Part shown: positions 1 to 10,286 of the stretch, in pieces
Layout of the letters: the number at the start of each line of letters is the position of its first letter
Numbering within the stretch: the first letter of the stretch is position 1
Source: Colwellia sp. TT2012
GTDB taxonomy: Bacteria > Pseudomonadota > Gammaproteobacteria > Enterobacterales > Alteromonadaceae
Assembly: GCF_001440345.1 (NCBI RefSeq)
Contig: NZ_LJYX01000002.1
Span: forward strand, 1-64,000
DNA length: 64,000 nucleotides
Reading direction: 5' to 3'
The notes under the pieces: generated by a model
What the model was told of the DNA's origin: nothing
What the model saw: the letters and a program-made list of their open reading frames with translations, nothing else
Database searches by the model: none
Position numbers and translations under genes: made by a program

Positions 1-60
1 TCTGCTCATTGCCATCCATGGCAACGCGGCGACATTAGTACATCCATGTACGTCACGCAG

Positions 61-130
61 TTGCGCCGGATGTAGTAAGTGTGTGGGTGTTTTTCTCTTT
101 ATGTGAGAGTAGGACATTGCTAAACTTATA
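61..130 (+). pseudogene. Relic of 5S rRNA 3' half, copy 1
   Basis: The stretch starts with a form of the 5S segment GCGCCGATGGTAGTGTG (here gcgccggatgtagtaagtg) and continues to ATGTGAGAGTAGGACATTGC (101-120). That last segment is the well-known 3' part of gammaproteobacterial 5S rRNA. The 5' half of the gene is missing and the middle loop is altered, so it cannot be a working 5S gene. A terminator follows directly. It may be the degraded end of an rRNA operon or a duplication of one; the upstream sequence is outside the window. Confidence 0.6.
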
Positions 131-135
131 TTTAA

Positions 136-168
136 AGAAACCCGTAGCTTAAGCTACGGGTTTTTTGC
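136..168 (+). terminator. Rho-independent terminator after 5S relic 1
   Basis: A perfect palindrome, CCCGTAGCTTAAGCTACGGG (141-160), is preceded by AAAGAAA and followed by six T. This is a strong intrinsic terminator of the kind found after rRNA operons in this group. A weaker, decayed version (near 287-316, ending in TTTTT) follows 5S relic 2. Confidence 0.85.
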
Positions 169-192
169 TTTGTGGGATTTGAAAAGTTGTAG

Positions 193-271
193 TTGCGCCG
201 ATGGTAGTGTGACTTATGTTGCAGGTAAGCCCATGTGCGAGCGTAGCGGGACATTGCTAAACTTCTATTTG
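193..271 (+). pseudogene. Relic of 5S rRNA 3' half, copy 2
   Basis: The segment GCGCCGATGGTAGTGTG (196-212) is an exact match to conserved 5S rRNA helix sequence. CCATGTGCGAGCGTAGCGGG and ACATTGCTAAACTT then follow, matching the 3' arm with a few changes. The 5' half is absent. Both this copy and copy 1 end in ACATTGCTAAACTT, then a TTTTTGCT run and GGGATTTGAAA, so the two units appear to be a tandem duplication that has diverged. Confidence 0.65.
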
Positions 272-448
272 TGCTTAGGCACTGAGAAGCTCGATTGATA
301 AGAATCGGTCTTTTTGCTGTCTGGGATTTGAAACCATTACAAATAAGCGCGAATAAATTTCGAAGCGCGAACAAGCTCCCTGCGCGAATAAATTCCCGCC
401 TACATATTTTTGACCCCCCTTATCTCATTCACTATCTCTAACGGAAAG

Positions 449-514
449 TGCCGCGGTGCTGCAGAAGTTGTGTTTGCTTTATGTAAGAGTAGGAGTTTGC
501 GAAACTTCTATTTT
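449..514 (+). pseudogene. Relic of 5S rRNA 3' end, copy 3 (most decayed)
   Basis: ATGTAAGAGTAGGAGTTTGC followed by GAAACTTCTATTTTT repeats the end of copies 1 and 2. The upstream part is only loosely similar to 5S. It is called mainly through its similarity to the other two copies and is the least certain of the three. Confidence 0.4.
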
Positions 515-1023
515 TACTTTCTATTTTTTAATGTTATTAGTGGTATTAAGACATTTCTAGCTCAATTACTTACTATAAATCTAGGTGTTAAGCCGATTTT
601 AATCGAGTAGATAATTAACGAGCCGATATTAAAATAAGTAAACAGTTACTTATTAGCTAGTATGAAAATATTGTATAAATTCTGTACTTATTATTCGTTG
701 GAGGGGGCGTCGACTTATTATTATTTATACCTAGCTCATTGTTCTCTGTCATTCAATTATGAAGCTTATAAAAATATTTAAGGGTCGTAGTATGTTAATT
801 GATTTAGGCTGCTAATTTTGGCATTGAAAGCTCTCAGTCACAGTTGTCCAATAGACATTATTTAATAGCGTATTTTCCTGGTGCTTATAAATCATTCGCA
901 CAAATATAGGGCGTGATTTGCCCTAATATCTTGCAAAAATAGCCAAGTTAAGTATACTTGCGCAAACTTTTTAGCGTTAAAGTTTTTACTTTAAAAAACT
1001 ATAGAATATACGATTGATTTCGT
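515..1023. other. Non-coding leader upstream of the atp operon
   Basis: About 500 bp of AT-rich sequence with no convincing ORF or RNA gene. The atp promoter should lie here, most likely in the last 150 bp, but I could not pick clear -35 and -10 boxes. Nothing else recognisable was seen. Confidence 0.5.
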
Positions 1024-1044
1024 ATGTTTATAAGATATATCACG

Positions 1045-1425
1045 ATGAAAAATACATTAACAGCAGTTGGCCGAAAATATGCTCGGCAACAGAGTGCTTT
1101 CATGGTTGCGGTGGTATTGTTGGTTACGCTAGTCATTTATTTTGTTTGGGGTTGGTCAATTGCTAAATCAGCATTGCTTGGTGGTTTTATTGCAATCATC
1201 CCTAATATGTTATTCGCCTATAAAGCTTTTAAATATGCTGGGGCACAAGCCTCTGAAAAAGTGATTGATTCCTTTTTTAGTGGTGTAAAATTGAAAATGG
1301 CCTTAACGGCTCTATTACTAGCACTCTCCTTCAAATTTTTAGTGTTGGTGCCTTTACCATTTTTTTCGATGTTTAGCTTAGTATTGATGTTACCCGCAGT
1401 AACACCGTATATATTTAAAAATTAA
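1045..1425 (+). CDS. atpI: ATP synthase accessory protein I
   Basis: AtpI is a small membrane protein encoded first in many bacterial atp operons; it helps assembly of the c-ring and is not part of the finished enzyme. The product is about 126 residues and very hydrophobic, with four likely membrane helices, starting with a short basic N-terminus (MKNTLTAVGRKYARQQS). An in-frame ATG lies 21 bp upstream (1024), and neither start has a strong Shine-Dalgarno sequence; the later one is preferred because it gives the usual AtpI N-terminus. It is followed by atpB after 67 bp. The assignment rests on position and hydropathy, as the family is poorly conserved. Confidence 0.9.
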   Translation: MKNTLTAVGRKYARQQSAFMVAVVLLVTLVIYFVWGWSIAKSALLGGFIAIIPNMLFAYKAFKYAGAQASEKVIDSFFSGVKLKMALTALLLALSFKFLVLVPLPFFSMFSLVLMLPAVTPYIFKN

Positions 1426-1468
1426 GCTGGAATTGTTAATAAACAAATTTATAAAAATTTTAATTTAA

Positions 1469-2652
<1,184 letters not shown>

Positions 2653-2700
2653 TTTAGCCACTTTATTTTTTAAACGAATAATTGATTAGGAGGTACACAA

Positions 2701-3171
2701 ATGAATCTTAATGCCACGATTATTGGCCAGTTAATTGCGTTTGTCGTATTTGTAATTTTTTGTATGAAGTTTGTATGGCCACCAATTATGGCTGCCATCG
2801 AAGCTCGTCAAGCTACTATTGCTGACGGTCTTGCGGCTTCAGACCGTGCTGCTAAAGATCTTGAGCTTGCTCAAGAAAAAGCAACTGCTCAACTTAAAGA
2901 AGCGAAAGTTCAAGCTGCGTCAATCATCGATGCGGCTAAAAAACATGAAGCTAAAATTGTTGACGAAGCTGCAGGTAAAGCACAAGTTGAGAAAGAAAGA
3001 ATCTTAGCTACTGGCCATACAGAAATTGAAACTGAACGTAACCGAGCTAAAGAAGAATTGCGCGCACAAGTTGCCATTCTTGCCATTGCCGGTGCCGAGA
3101 AAATTCTTGAACGTTCAATTGATGCCGCTGCACATAGCGACATCTTAGATAAACTCGTCGCTGAGCTTTAA
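2701..3171 (+). CDS. atpF: F1Fo ATP synthase subunit b
   Basis: This is the peripheral stalk subunit that holds F1 still against the rotor. It has 156 residues: one N-terminal membrane helix (about residues 5-27, [18 protein letters not shown]) and a long, charged, alanine-rich coiled coil to the C-terminus. The length matches E. coli subunit b (156). A strong AGGAGG Shine-Dalgarno lies just upstream. It is followed after 12 bp by atpH, whose product binds the C-terminal end of b. Confidence 0.97.
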   Translation: MNLNATIIGQLIAFVVFVIFCMKFVWPPIMAAIEARQATIADGLAASDRAAKDLELAQEKATAQLKEAKVQAASIIDAAKKHEAKIVDEAAGKAQVEKERILATGHTEIETERNRAKEELRAQVAILAIAGAEKILERSIDAAAHSDILDKLVAEL

Positions 3172-3183
3172 GGGGAGAGCGCT

Positions 3184-3717
3184 ATGTCTGAATTGACTAC
3201 TATCGCTCGTCCTTACGCGAAAGCTGCGTTTGACTTTGCTGTTGAAAAAAATGCAATTGAAAGCTGGTTCACCCAGCTAACGTTTGCGGCTCAAGTTTCA
3301 CAAGATGAAACTATCCATACCTACCTTAGTGGTGGTGTATCGGTTGAGCAAGCCATATCATTATTTTTAAATGTGTGTGGTGAACAAGTAAATAGCGAAT
3401 GCCAAAACTTTTTAAAAGTTATGGCTGAAAGTCATCGTTTGCTGGTGCTACCACAAGTGTTAGTTCAATTTTGTGAATTAAAAGCAGAATATGAACAAAT
3501 CATTAATGTGAATGTGACCTCTGCAGTTGAAGTAACAACTGAACAGGAAGCAAAAATTAGCACCGCGCTTGAAAAGCGCTTGGCACGTAAAGTAAAGCTC
3601 AATTGTAACGTAGATGCGTCCATTATTTCTGGTTTGATTATCAAAGCAGATGATATGGTTATTGATGGTTCTATCCAAGGTAAATTGAACCGTTTAGCAC
3701 AAACATTACAATCCTAG
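3184..3717 (+). CDS. atpH: F1Fo ATP synthase subunit delta
   Basis: Delta links the top of the F1 alpha-beta hexamer to the b dimer. The 177-residue protein starts with the typical [14 protein letters not shown] motif of the OSCP/delta family and ends with [17 protein letters not shown], also typical. It lies between atpF and atpA in standard order, with an AGGGGAGAG ribosome-binding site. The middle of the protein is variable, as in all delta subunits. Confidence 0.97.
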   Translation: MSELTTIARPYAKAAFDFAVEKNAIESWFTQLTFAAQVSQDETIHTYLSGGVSVEQAISLFLNVCGEQVNSECQNFLKVMAESHRLLVLPQVLVQFCELKAEYEQIINVNVTSAVEVTTEQEAKISTALEKRLARKVKLNCNVDASIISGLIIKADDMVIDGSIQGKLNRLAQTLQS

Positions 3718-3742
3718 CACTGATAAATTAAGGGAACAGAGC

Positions 3743-5284
3743 ATGCAACTGAATTCCACTGAAATCGCTGAACTGATCAAAAAACGTATTGGACAGTTTA
3801 ACGTTGTCAGCGAAGCTCGTAACGAAGGTACTATCGTTTCTGTAACAGACGGTATCATTCGTATCCATGGCCTTGCAGAAGTAATGCAAGGTGAAATGAT
3901 CGAACTTCCTGGTGGCCGTTATGCTATCGCATTAAACTTAGACCGTGATTCGGTCGGCGCGGTAGTTATGGGTCCGTACGCGGATCTCGCTGAAGGACAA
4001 AAAGTAAAATGTACTGGTCGTATATTGGAAGTTCCAGTAGGACCAGGCTTATTAGGTCGCGTAGTAAACACTCTAGGTGAGCCAATTGATGGCAAAGGCC
4101 CTATCGAAAACGATGGCTTTGCTCCTGTTGAAGTACAAGCTCCAGGTGTTATCGAACGTCAATCAGTTAACCAACCAGTACAAACTGGTATCAAGTCAAT
4201 TGATGCTATGATTCCAATTGGCCGTGGTCAACGTGAATTAATCATTGGTGATCGTCAAATTGGTAAGTCTGCCATCGCAATAGATGCCATTATTAACCAA
4301 AAAGATACTGGCATTAAATGTATTTATGTTGCGATTGGTCAAAAATCTTCTACCGTTGCTAACGTAGTACGTAAGTTAGAAGACCATGGCGCTCTAGAAA
4401 ATACTATTATTGTGGTTGCCTCAGCTTCTGAAGCGGCTGCCTTAATATACTTAGCACCATACGCGGGTTGTTCAATGGGTGAATACTTCCGTGACCGCGG
4501 TGAAGATGCGTTGATCGTATATGATGATTTGTCTAAGCAAGCTGTTGCTTACCGTCAAATTTCATTACTACTTCGTCGTCCGCCAGGTCGTGAAGCCTAC
4601 CCAGGTGATGTTTTCTATCTTCATAGTCGTTTATTAGAGCGTGCTGCTCGAGTAAATGTAGCTTATGTAGAAAAATTCACTAAGGGTGCGGTAAAAGGTA
4701 AAACGGGTTCTTTAACTGCCTTACCTATTATTGAAACTCAAGGTGGTGATGTATCTGCATTCGTTCCAACGAACGTTATCTCAATTACCGATGGTCAGAT
4801 ATTCTTAGAGTCTAGTTTGTTTAACTCAGGCATTCGCCCAGCGGTAAATGCAGGTTTATCTGTATCGCGTGTTGGTGGTGCTGCACAAACAAAAATCATC
4901 AAGAAACTTGGTGGTGGTATCCGTTTAGCATTAGCTCAATACCGTGAATTAGCTGCGTTTGCTCAATTTGCCTCAGATTTAGATGATGCTACTCGTGCCC
5001 AATTAGAGCATGGTCAACGTGTAACTGAATTAATGAAGCAAAAGCAATACAGTCCATTATCAGTAGCTGAAACTGCGGTATCATTATTTGCTGCGGAAAA
5101 AGGCTTCTTAGTTGATATTGAAATTAAAAAAATCAATGATTTTGAAGATGCTTTGCATATTTACATGAATAATGAGCAAGCTGAGCTTATGGCTACCATC
5201 AATGAAACTGGTAACTATGATAAAAATATCGAAGCAAGTTTGAATAAAGCACTTGAGACATTCAAGTCAACGCAAACTTGGTAA
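3743..5284 (+). CDS. atpA: F1Fo ATP synthase subunit alpha
   Basis: This is the non-catalytic nucleotide-binding subunit of the F1 hexamer. It has 513 residues, the same length as E. coli AtpA. The phosphate-binding loop is [15 protein letters not shown] (near residue 169); E. coli has GDRQTGKTALAIDAI. The arginine finger lies in [10 protein letters not shown] (about residue 373) and contacts the catalytic sites on beta. Strong conservation runs over the whole length. It is preceded by an AGGGAACAG ribosome-binding site and followed by atpG after 34 bp. Confidence 0.99.
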   Translation: MQLNSTEIAELIKKRIGQFNVVSEARNEGTIVSVTDGIIRIHGLAEVMQGEMIELPGGRYAIALNLDRDSVGAVVMGPYADLAEGQKVKCTGRILEVPVGPGLLGRVVNTLGEPIDGKGPIENDGFAPVEVQAPGVIERQSVNQPVQTGIKSIDAMIPIGRGQRELIIGDRQIGKSAIAIDAIINQKDTGIKCIYVAIGQKSSTVANVVRKLEDHGALENTIIVVASASEAAALIYLAPYAGCSMGEYFRDRGEDALIVYDDLSKQAVAYRQISLLLRRPPGREAYPGDVFYLHSRLLERAARVNVAYVEKFTKGAVKGKTGSLTALPIIETQGGDVSAFVPTNVISITDGQIFLESSLFNSGIRPAVNAGLSVSRVGGAAQTKIIKKLGGGIRLALAQYRELAAFAQFASDLDDATRAQLEHGQRVTELMKQKQYSPLSVAETAVSLFAAEKGFLVDIEIKKINDFEDALHIYMNNEQAELMATINETGNYDKNIEASLNKALETFKSTQTW

Positions 5285-5318
5285 GAGTTATCATTAACTA
5301 GTTTCGGAGAGAAGAGTC

Positions 5319-6179
5319 ATGGCCGTTGGTAAAGAGATAAAAACCAAGATTGCGAGTGTGCAAAACACTCAAAAGATCACAAAAGCTATGGAAATGGTTG
5401 CTGCGTCTAAAATGCGTAAAGCGCAAGAAAGCATGGCAGCCTCTCGTCCATATGCAAACAATATACGAAATGTGATCGGTCATATCGCGCTTGGTAACTT
5501 AGAATATCGTCATCCATATATGGAAGAACGTGAAGTTAAGCGTGTTGGCTATATTGTTGTATCAACAGACCGTGGTTTGTGTGGTGGTTTAAATATTAAT
5601 TTATTTAAACAAGTACTAGCATCTGCTAGTGAATGGCAATCGAAAGACTGTGAAGTTGAATTTGCTGTCGTAGGCTCTAAAGCTACGTCATTTTTCAATA
5701 ACATGGGTGCGAATGTTACTGCTCAAATTTCTGGCTTAGGCGACCGCCCGTCTATTACTGACTTAGTTGGTAGTGTACAGGTTATGCTGAAAGCGTATGA
5801 TGACGGAAAAATTGATAAGCTGTTTATTGTGTATAACAAGTTTGTTAACACCATGACACAAGCGCCAACAATCGATCAATTGTTACCTTTGCCTAAGTCT
5901 GACGATGAAAAAATTAAACATCGTTGGGATTACATCTATGAGCCTGATGCTAACGTATTGTTAGATCAATTATTGGTTCGTTATGTAGAATCGCAAGTAT
6001 ATCAAGGTGTTGTAGAAAATATCGCCTGTGAACAAGCTGCCCGTATGGTAGCGATGAAGTCAGCAACTGATAATGCCAGTGACTTGATCGACGATTTACA
6101 ATTGGTATACAACAAAGCACGTCAAGCGGCAATCACCCAAGAATTAGGTGAAATTATTGCCGGAGCGTCTGCGGTATAA
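5319..6179 (+). CDS. atpG: F1Fo ATP synthase subunit gamma
   Basis: Gamma is the central rotor shaft that couples c-ring rotation to the catalytic beta subunits. The 286-residue protein begins with the conserved helix [20 protein letters not shown] and ends with a second long helix, [19 protein letters not shown]; these two form the coiled coil inside F1. [11 protein letters not shown] (near residue 83) is the family signature. Length and order are standard. A 109-bp AT-rich spacer separates it from atpD. Confidence 0.98.
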   Translation: MAVGKEIKTKIASVQNTQKITKAMEMVAASKMRKAQESMAASRPYANNIRNVIGHIALGNLEYRHPYMEEREVKRVGYIVVSTDRGLCGGLNINLFKQVLASASEWQSKDCEVEFAVVGSKATSFFNNMGANVTAQISGLGDRPSITDLVGSVQVMLKAYDDGKIDKLFIVYNKFVNTMTQAPTIDQLLPLPKSDDEKIKHRWDYIYEPDANVLLDQLLVRYVESQVYQGVVENIACEQAARMVAMKSATDNASDLIDDLQLVYNKARQAAITQELGEIIAGASAV

Positions 6180-6267
6180 GGATTAGGTAGTTGTTTTAAT
6201 AACAAGTATCGGTAACAAAAAATTCGTAATTTAACGACAAGCTAATTAACTATCAATATTTAGTTAG

Positions 6268-7674
<1,407 letters not shown>

Positions 7675-7679
7675 TCATT

Positions 7680-7745
7680 TGTAGGTCGTCCTCTAGGGCA
7701 TCATGGTTTTTATAAATATGTGATGGGCTAAAGCCCAACCTACAA
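7680..7745. repeat. Small palindromic (REP/MITE-like) element between atpD and atpC
   Basis: The spacer starts with TGTAGGTCGTCCTCTAGGGC and ends with TGGGCTAAAGCCCAACCTACA. The ends are imperfect inverted repeats of about 25 bases with TGTAGGT/ACCTACA termini, and the right arm contains the perfect palindrome TGGGCTAAAGCCCA. The element fills nearly all of the 89-bp spacer inside the operon. Folded in mRNA it would give a hairpin that may tune or protect the atpD-atpC junction. Similar short palindromes are frequent in marine gammaproteobacteria; copy number was not checked. Confidence 0.6.
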
Positions 7746-7763
7746 TTAAAGAGGTCAAGTCAA

Positions 7764-8189
7764 ATGGCATTATTTACGGTAAATCTTAGTGTTGTTAGTG
7801 CAGAAGAAAGTTTATTTTCTGGTAGCATTAAATCATTACAGATCACAGGTAGTGAAGGTGAATTAGGTATTATGCCGGGTCATGCACCTTTATTAACCTC
7901 ATTAAAACCAGGTATGGCATTAATTACCAAAGAAGATGGCACTGAAGAAGTGATTTATCTTTCCGGTGGTATGTTAGAAGTTCAACCAAATAACGTAATC
8001 GTATTAGCAGATGTTGCTACACGTAGCGCTGATTTAGATGAACAAGCTATTCTTGACGCGAAACAACGTGCTGAAGATAACATCAACAAGAATACTGATG
8101 GTGTTGACTTTGCTGCTGCTGCCGCTGATTTAGCTCGTGCAGAAGCGCAATTACGCGTTATACAAGCGAGTAAGAAAAAGGTTAACTAG
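7764..8189 (+). CDS. atpC: F1Fo ATP synthase subunit epsilon
   Basis: Epsilon binds gamma and the c-ring and can inhibit ATP hydrolysis through its C-terminal helices. The 141-residue protein has the beta-sandwich domain in front (residues 1-85, with [20 protein letters not shown]) and a two-helix C-terminal part. This is the last gene of the operon; a terminator follows about 70 bp downstream. A GAGGTCAAG site precedes the start. Confidence 0.98.
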   Translation: MALFTVNLSVVSAEESLFSGSIKSLQITGSEGELGIMPGHAPLLTSLKPGMALITKEDGTEEVIYLSGGMLEVQPNNVIVLADVATRSADLDEQAILDAKQRAEDNINKNTDGVDFAAAAADLARAEAQLRVIQASKKKVN

Positions 8190-8260
8190 TTTATCTAGTG
8201 ATCCTACCTTCAGGTTTAGTGATTTCTTAGTCATAAGAAGTGAACAATGATACTGATTTT

Positions 8261-8297
8261 AAAAGCCGCTTACTCCTAGAGTAAAGCGGCTTTTTTG
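8261..8297. terminator. Terminator of the atp operon
   Basis: AAAAGCCGCTTACTC, a short loop, then GAGTAAAGCGGC and six T form a stem of about 11-12 bp with one bulged base. A-tracts on the left also let it act, more weakly, for the convergent thiamine operon on the minus strand. Confidence 0.85.
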
Positions 8298-8377
8298 TCT
8301 CTGTAATACCATTAAGTGCAGAATAGATAAACAATGACAACGGGTATATGTCAGGAGAAAGGTATTCGTTAGCAGCA

Positions 8378-9301
8378 TTAGCTAACTACCGGCATTAATT
8401 TTGTTATAGCAATGGAGTGATGAGTTGCAAAATGGTCGAAGGCCGACCATTGCTCTATAGCTAAGGTATATAATCGATTGCCTGCTGGTAAGTTTTTGCT
8501 ATTATCAAAATACCATAAACCGTTAATATAAAAGCTATAGAGAATGTAGTAGTTCAGTAATTTAAGATTAGGCTGGTAACTAACTACTAATTTTCTATAG
8601 TCATTAACTATCCCCGCTATATGGTGATCAGCAATATTGTTTACTGCGATAAACATGGCCAAATCGAATTCCACTGGTGCTAAATGTGCACATTCAAAAT
8701 CTATTAGCCAAGATCTTTGCTGATCATCTAGTAGAATATTAGTGAAATTAATATCACCATGACAAAGCATGCTAGGGCTCTGTGAAGCATCAATTAGGCT
8801 GTTAATAGTGCAAGACAATGACTTGGTTACATTATCTAAAAGGTGGCTTTTTTTTGTTAGTAAAGGGGCAGGGTTAGTTAATAAACGCTTGATTGACCGT
8901 GTTGTGTTCAGTGGCTTAATCGCTTGCTTGGCAACTGAAGTCGGTAATTGATGTAACTGTGCCATGAGCGTCAGTGCAATGGAAATCTTGACCTGAATTT
9001 TAAGCTCAGCATCAGCAAGCGTGATACCGTGAATAAATTCAGTCACTAACCATTGCTGGTCATGGTAAATAACGGGCGGACTTAACTGTTGCTTTGCATC
9101 TTTCCTAGCAAAAAAGAGGGCACAAGAGATCTCTGTACTGGCGGTCTCATCATTAAGCTTTTTAGCAAAAAACACCTGCGAAGCTGTGCTAACTTTAATT
9201 GCGGTTTGACTCAAGCCATCCGCTAATAAACTAATGGCCTGAATCTCGGTAAAACAAGGCAAAGATTGCAGAGAGTTAATAACATCTATAGGAACAAGCA
9301 T
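8378..9301 (-). CDS. APH-fold kinase, probable thiamine kinase
   Basis: This 307-residue protein belongs to the aminoglycoside/choline/thiamine kinase fold family. The catalytic loop is MLCHGDINFTNILL (near residue 178) and the metal-binding motif is LIDFECAHLAPVEFDLAMF; both are complete. It is the last gene of an operon headed by a TPP riboswitch and lies 15 bp after a PnuC-type transporter gene. The inferred job is to phosphorylate imported thiamine, trapping it and feeding TPP synthesis. ThiK of E. coli has the same fold, but sequence alone cannot exclude another vitamin-related alcohol as substrate. The operon context is the main argument. Confidence 0.75.
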   Translation of the reverse strand: MLVPIDVINSLQSLPCFTEIQAISLLADGLSQTAIKVSTASQVFFAKKLNDETASTEISCALFFARKDAKQQLSPPVIYHDQQWLVTEFIHGITLADAELKIQVKISIALTLMAQLHQLPTSVAKQAIKPLNTTRSIKRLLTNPAPLLTKKSHLLDNVTKSLSCTINSLIDASQSPSMLCHGDINFTNILLDDQQRSWLIDFECAHLAPVEFDLAMFIAVNNIADHHIAGIVNDYRKLVVSYQPNLKLLNYYILYSFYINGLWYFDNSKNLPAGNRLYTLAIEQWSAFDHFATHHSIAITKLMPVVS

Positions 9302-9316
9302 ATAACAACTATAGCC

Positions 9317-9961
9317 TTAGCTACTAGTAGCCGGCTGCAATTTGATTGATGACTTCTTATACAGCGTTAACCACTTGCTATAACCGTAACATGCAGCAAT
9401 AACAAAGATCACGAATAAAACCGTGGTCGGTATTAAGGCTTTTTCGATATATAAATAGATAGAAACAAGATCAATAACAATCCAATATAGCCAGTTTTCC
9501 AAGACCTTATTAGCAACCAAGTAGGTAGCAAATACCGCGAATACCGTAGTGAAGGTGTCTAAATAGGGAAAATGCGCCTCAGTATAGTTAGCCATAAGAT
9601 AACCTAAGCCAACAGCAAGTATTACTAAGCCAGTAGATATTTTAATATGCCAGCTTAAATTCCAACTTACAATGGTGATCTCGGCGTTATCAGCTTGATT
9701 GTTATTGCTGTGTTTAGACCATTGCCAGTAACCATAAACTGCCATTAATAAGTAATAGGCGTTTAAGGCGCTATCCATTAACAGCAAAACATCATAAAAA
9801 ATAACTGTGTACAGTGCGGTACTAACAAAGGCAGCCGGCCAACACCATAAGGAACCTTTAGCAGCCAAAATAACATAGGCAAGTGATAGCAGCATAGCTA
9901 TCAGCTCAAGCCAAGGCAGTTGTTGGAAGTAGCTGGTAACGCTGGTTAAGATTTCAGCCAT
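9317..9961 (-). CDS. pnuT: PnuC-family transporter, probable thiamine transporter (PnuT)
   Basis: An inner-membrane transporter of 214 residues with about seven membrane helices and the PnuC signature segments (AAFVSTALYTVIFY; YLLMAVYGYWQW; NWLYWIVIDLVSIYLYIEKA). PnuC proteins carry nicotinamide riboside; the PnuT branch, found in TPP-riboswitch operons, carries thiamine by facilitated diffusion, with trapping by a kinase. Here a riboswitch, a receptor and a kinase are all in the same operon, so thiamine is the likely cargo. Its start codon shares one base with the stop of the upstream gene (TAATG), so the two are translationally coupled. Confidence 0.85.
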   Translation of the reverse strand: MAEILTSVTSYFQQLPWLELIAMLLSLAYVILAAKGSLWCWPAAFVSTALYTVIFYDVLLLMDSALNAYYLLMAVYGYWQWSKHSNNNQADNAEITIVSWNLSWHIKISTGLVILAVGLGYLMANYTEAHFPYLDTFTTVFAVFATYLVANKVLENWLYWIVIDLVSIYLYIEKALIPTTVLFVIFVIAACYGYSKWLTLYKKSSIKLQPATSS

Positions 9962-10227
9962 TAACTTTCAGCTTCGACTTGTGAACGATCACCATTAATA
10001 AACTTACAAACAAAAACCGCCGCGCCGGTGTTTTGATGTACGTGTTTGATCTCAGCCATAACATGATTAACAGCCAGGTCGTAATCACCAAACACTTGCG
10101 TACTCATGCCATTAGTGACTACTTGCAAACCTTCTACCAATCTAAGCCTTTTGATAAACGCCCAAATCTCGGTTTTATATTGCTCTTCCGCTAAGGGGTA
10201 TAAGCTCAGTTCGATAGAAATTTTCAT
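9961..10227 (-). CDS. YkoF-like thiamine-binding protein
   Basis: A small 88-residue cytosolic protein starting MKISIELSLYPLAEEQY, with the ferredoxin-like pattern of the YkoF/MTH1187 thiamine-binding family (beta-strand, long helix, beta-strands, GLQVVTNGMSTQVFGDYD). Bacillus YkoF has two such domains and binds thiamine or its pyrimidine part; this protein is a single domain. Its place in the operon between receptor and transporter supports thiamine binding. Whether it delivers, buffers or senses the vitamin cannot be told from sequence. Confidence 0.75.
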   Translation of the reverse strand: MKISIELSLYPLAEEQYKTEIWAFIKRLRLVEGLQVVTNGMSTQVFGDYDLAVNHVMAEIKHVHQNTGAAVFVCKFINGDRSQVEAES

Positions 10228-10244
10228 AAGGTACCTTTATAAGT

Positions 10245-10274
10245 GTATCAGGGGGGATAGATCCCCCCTGATAC
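10245..10274. repeat. Perfect hairpin between TonB receptor and ykoF-like gene
   Basis: GTATCAGGGGGGAT and ATCCCCCCTGATAC (10245-10258 and 10261-10274) form a near-perfect GC-rich stem of about 13 bp. No U-tract follows on the minus strand, so it is unlikely to be a full terminator. A stem in this place would suit mRNA processing or partial attenuation, giving more receptor than inner-membrane proteins. Confidence 0.7.
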
Positions 10275-10286
10275 AAGTCATGCTAA

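Noticed and set aside
132-374. Minus-strand open frame of 80 codons in the 5S-relic region
   Set aside because: It crosses the terminator stem and two rRNA relics, has no ribosome-binding site and shows no protein-like pattern.
410-610. Plus-strand open frame of 66 codons
   Set aside because: It overlaps 5S relic 3, has biased composition and no start signal.
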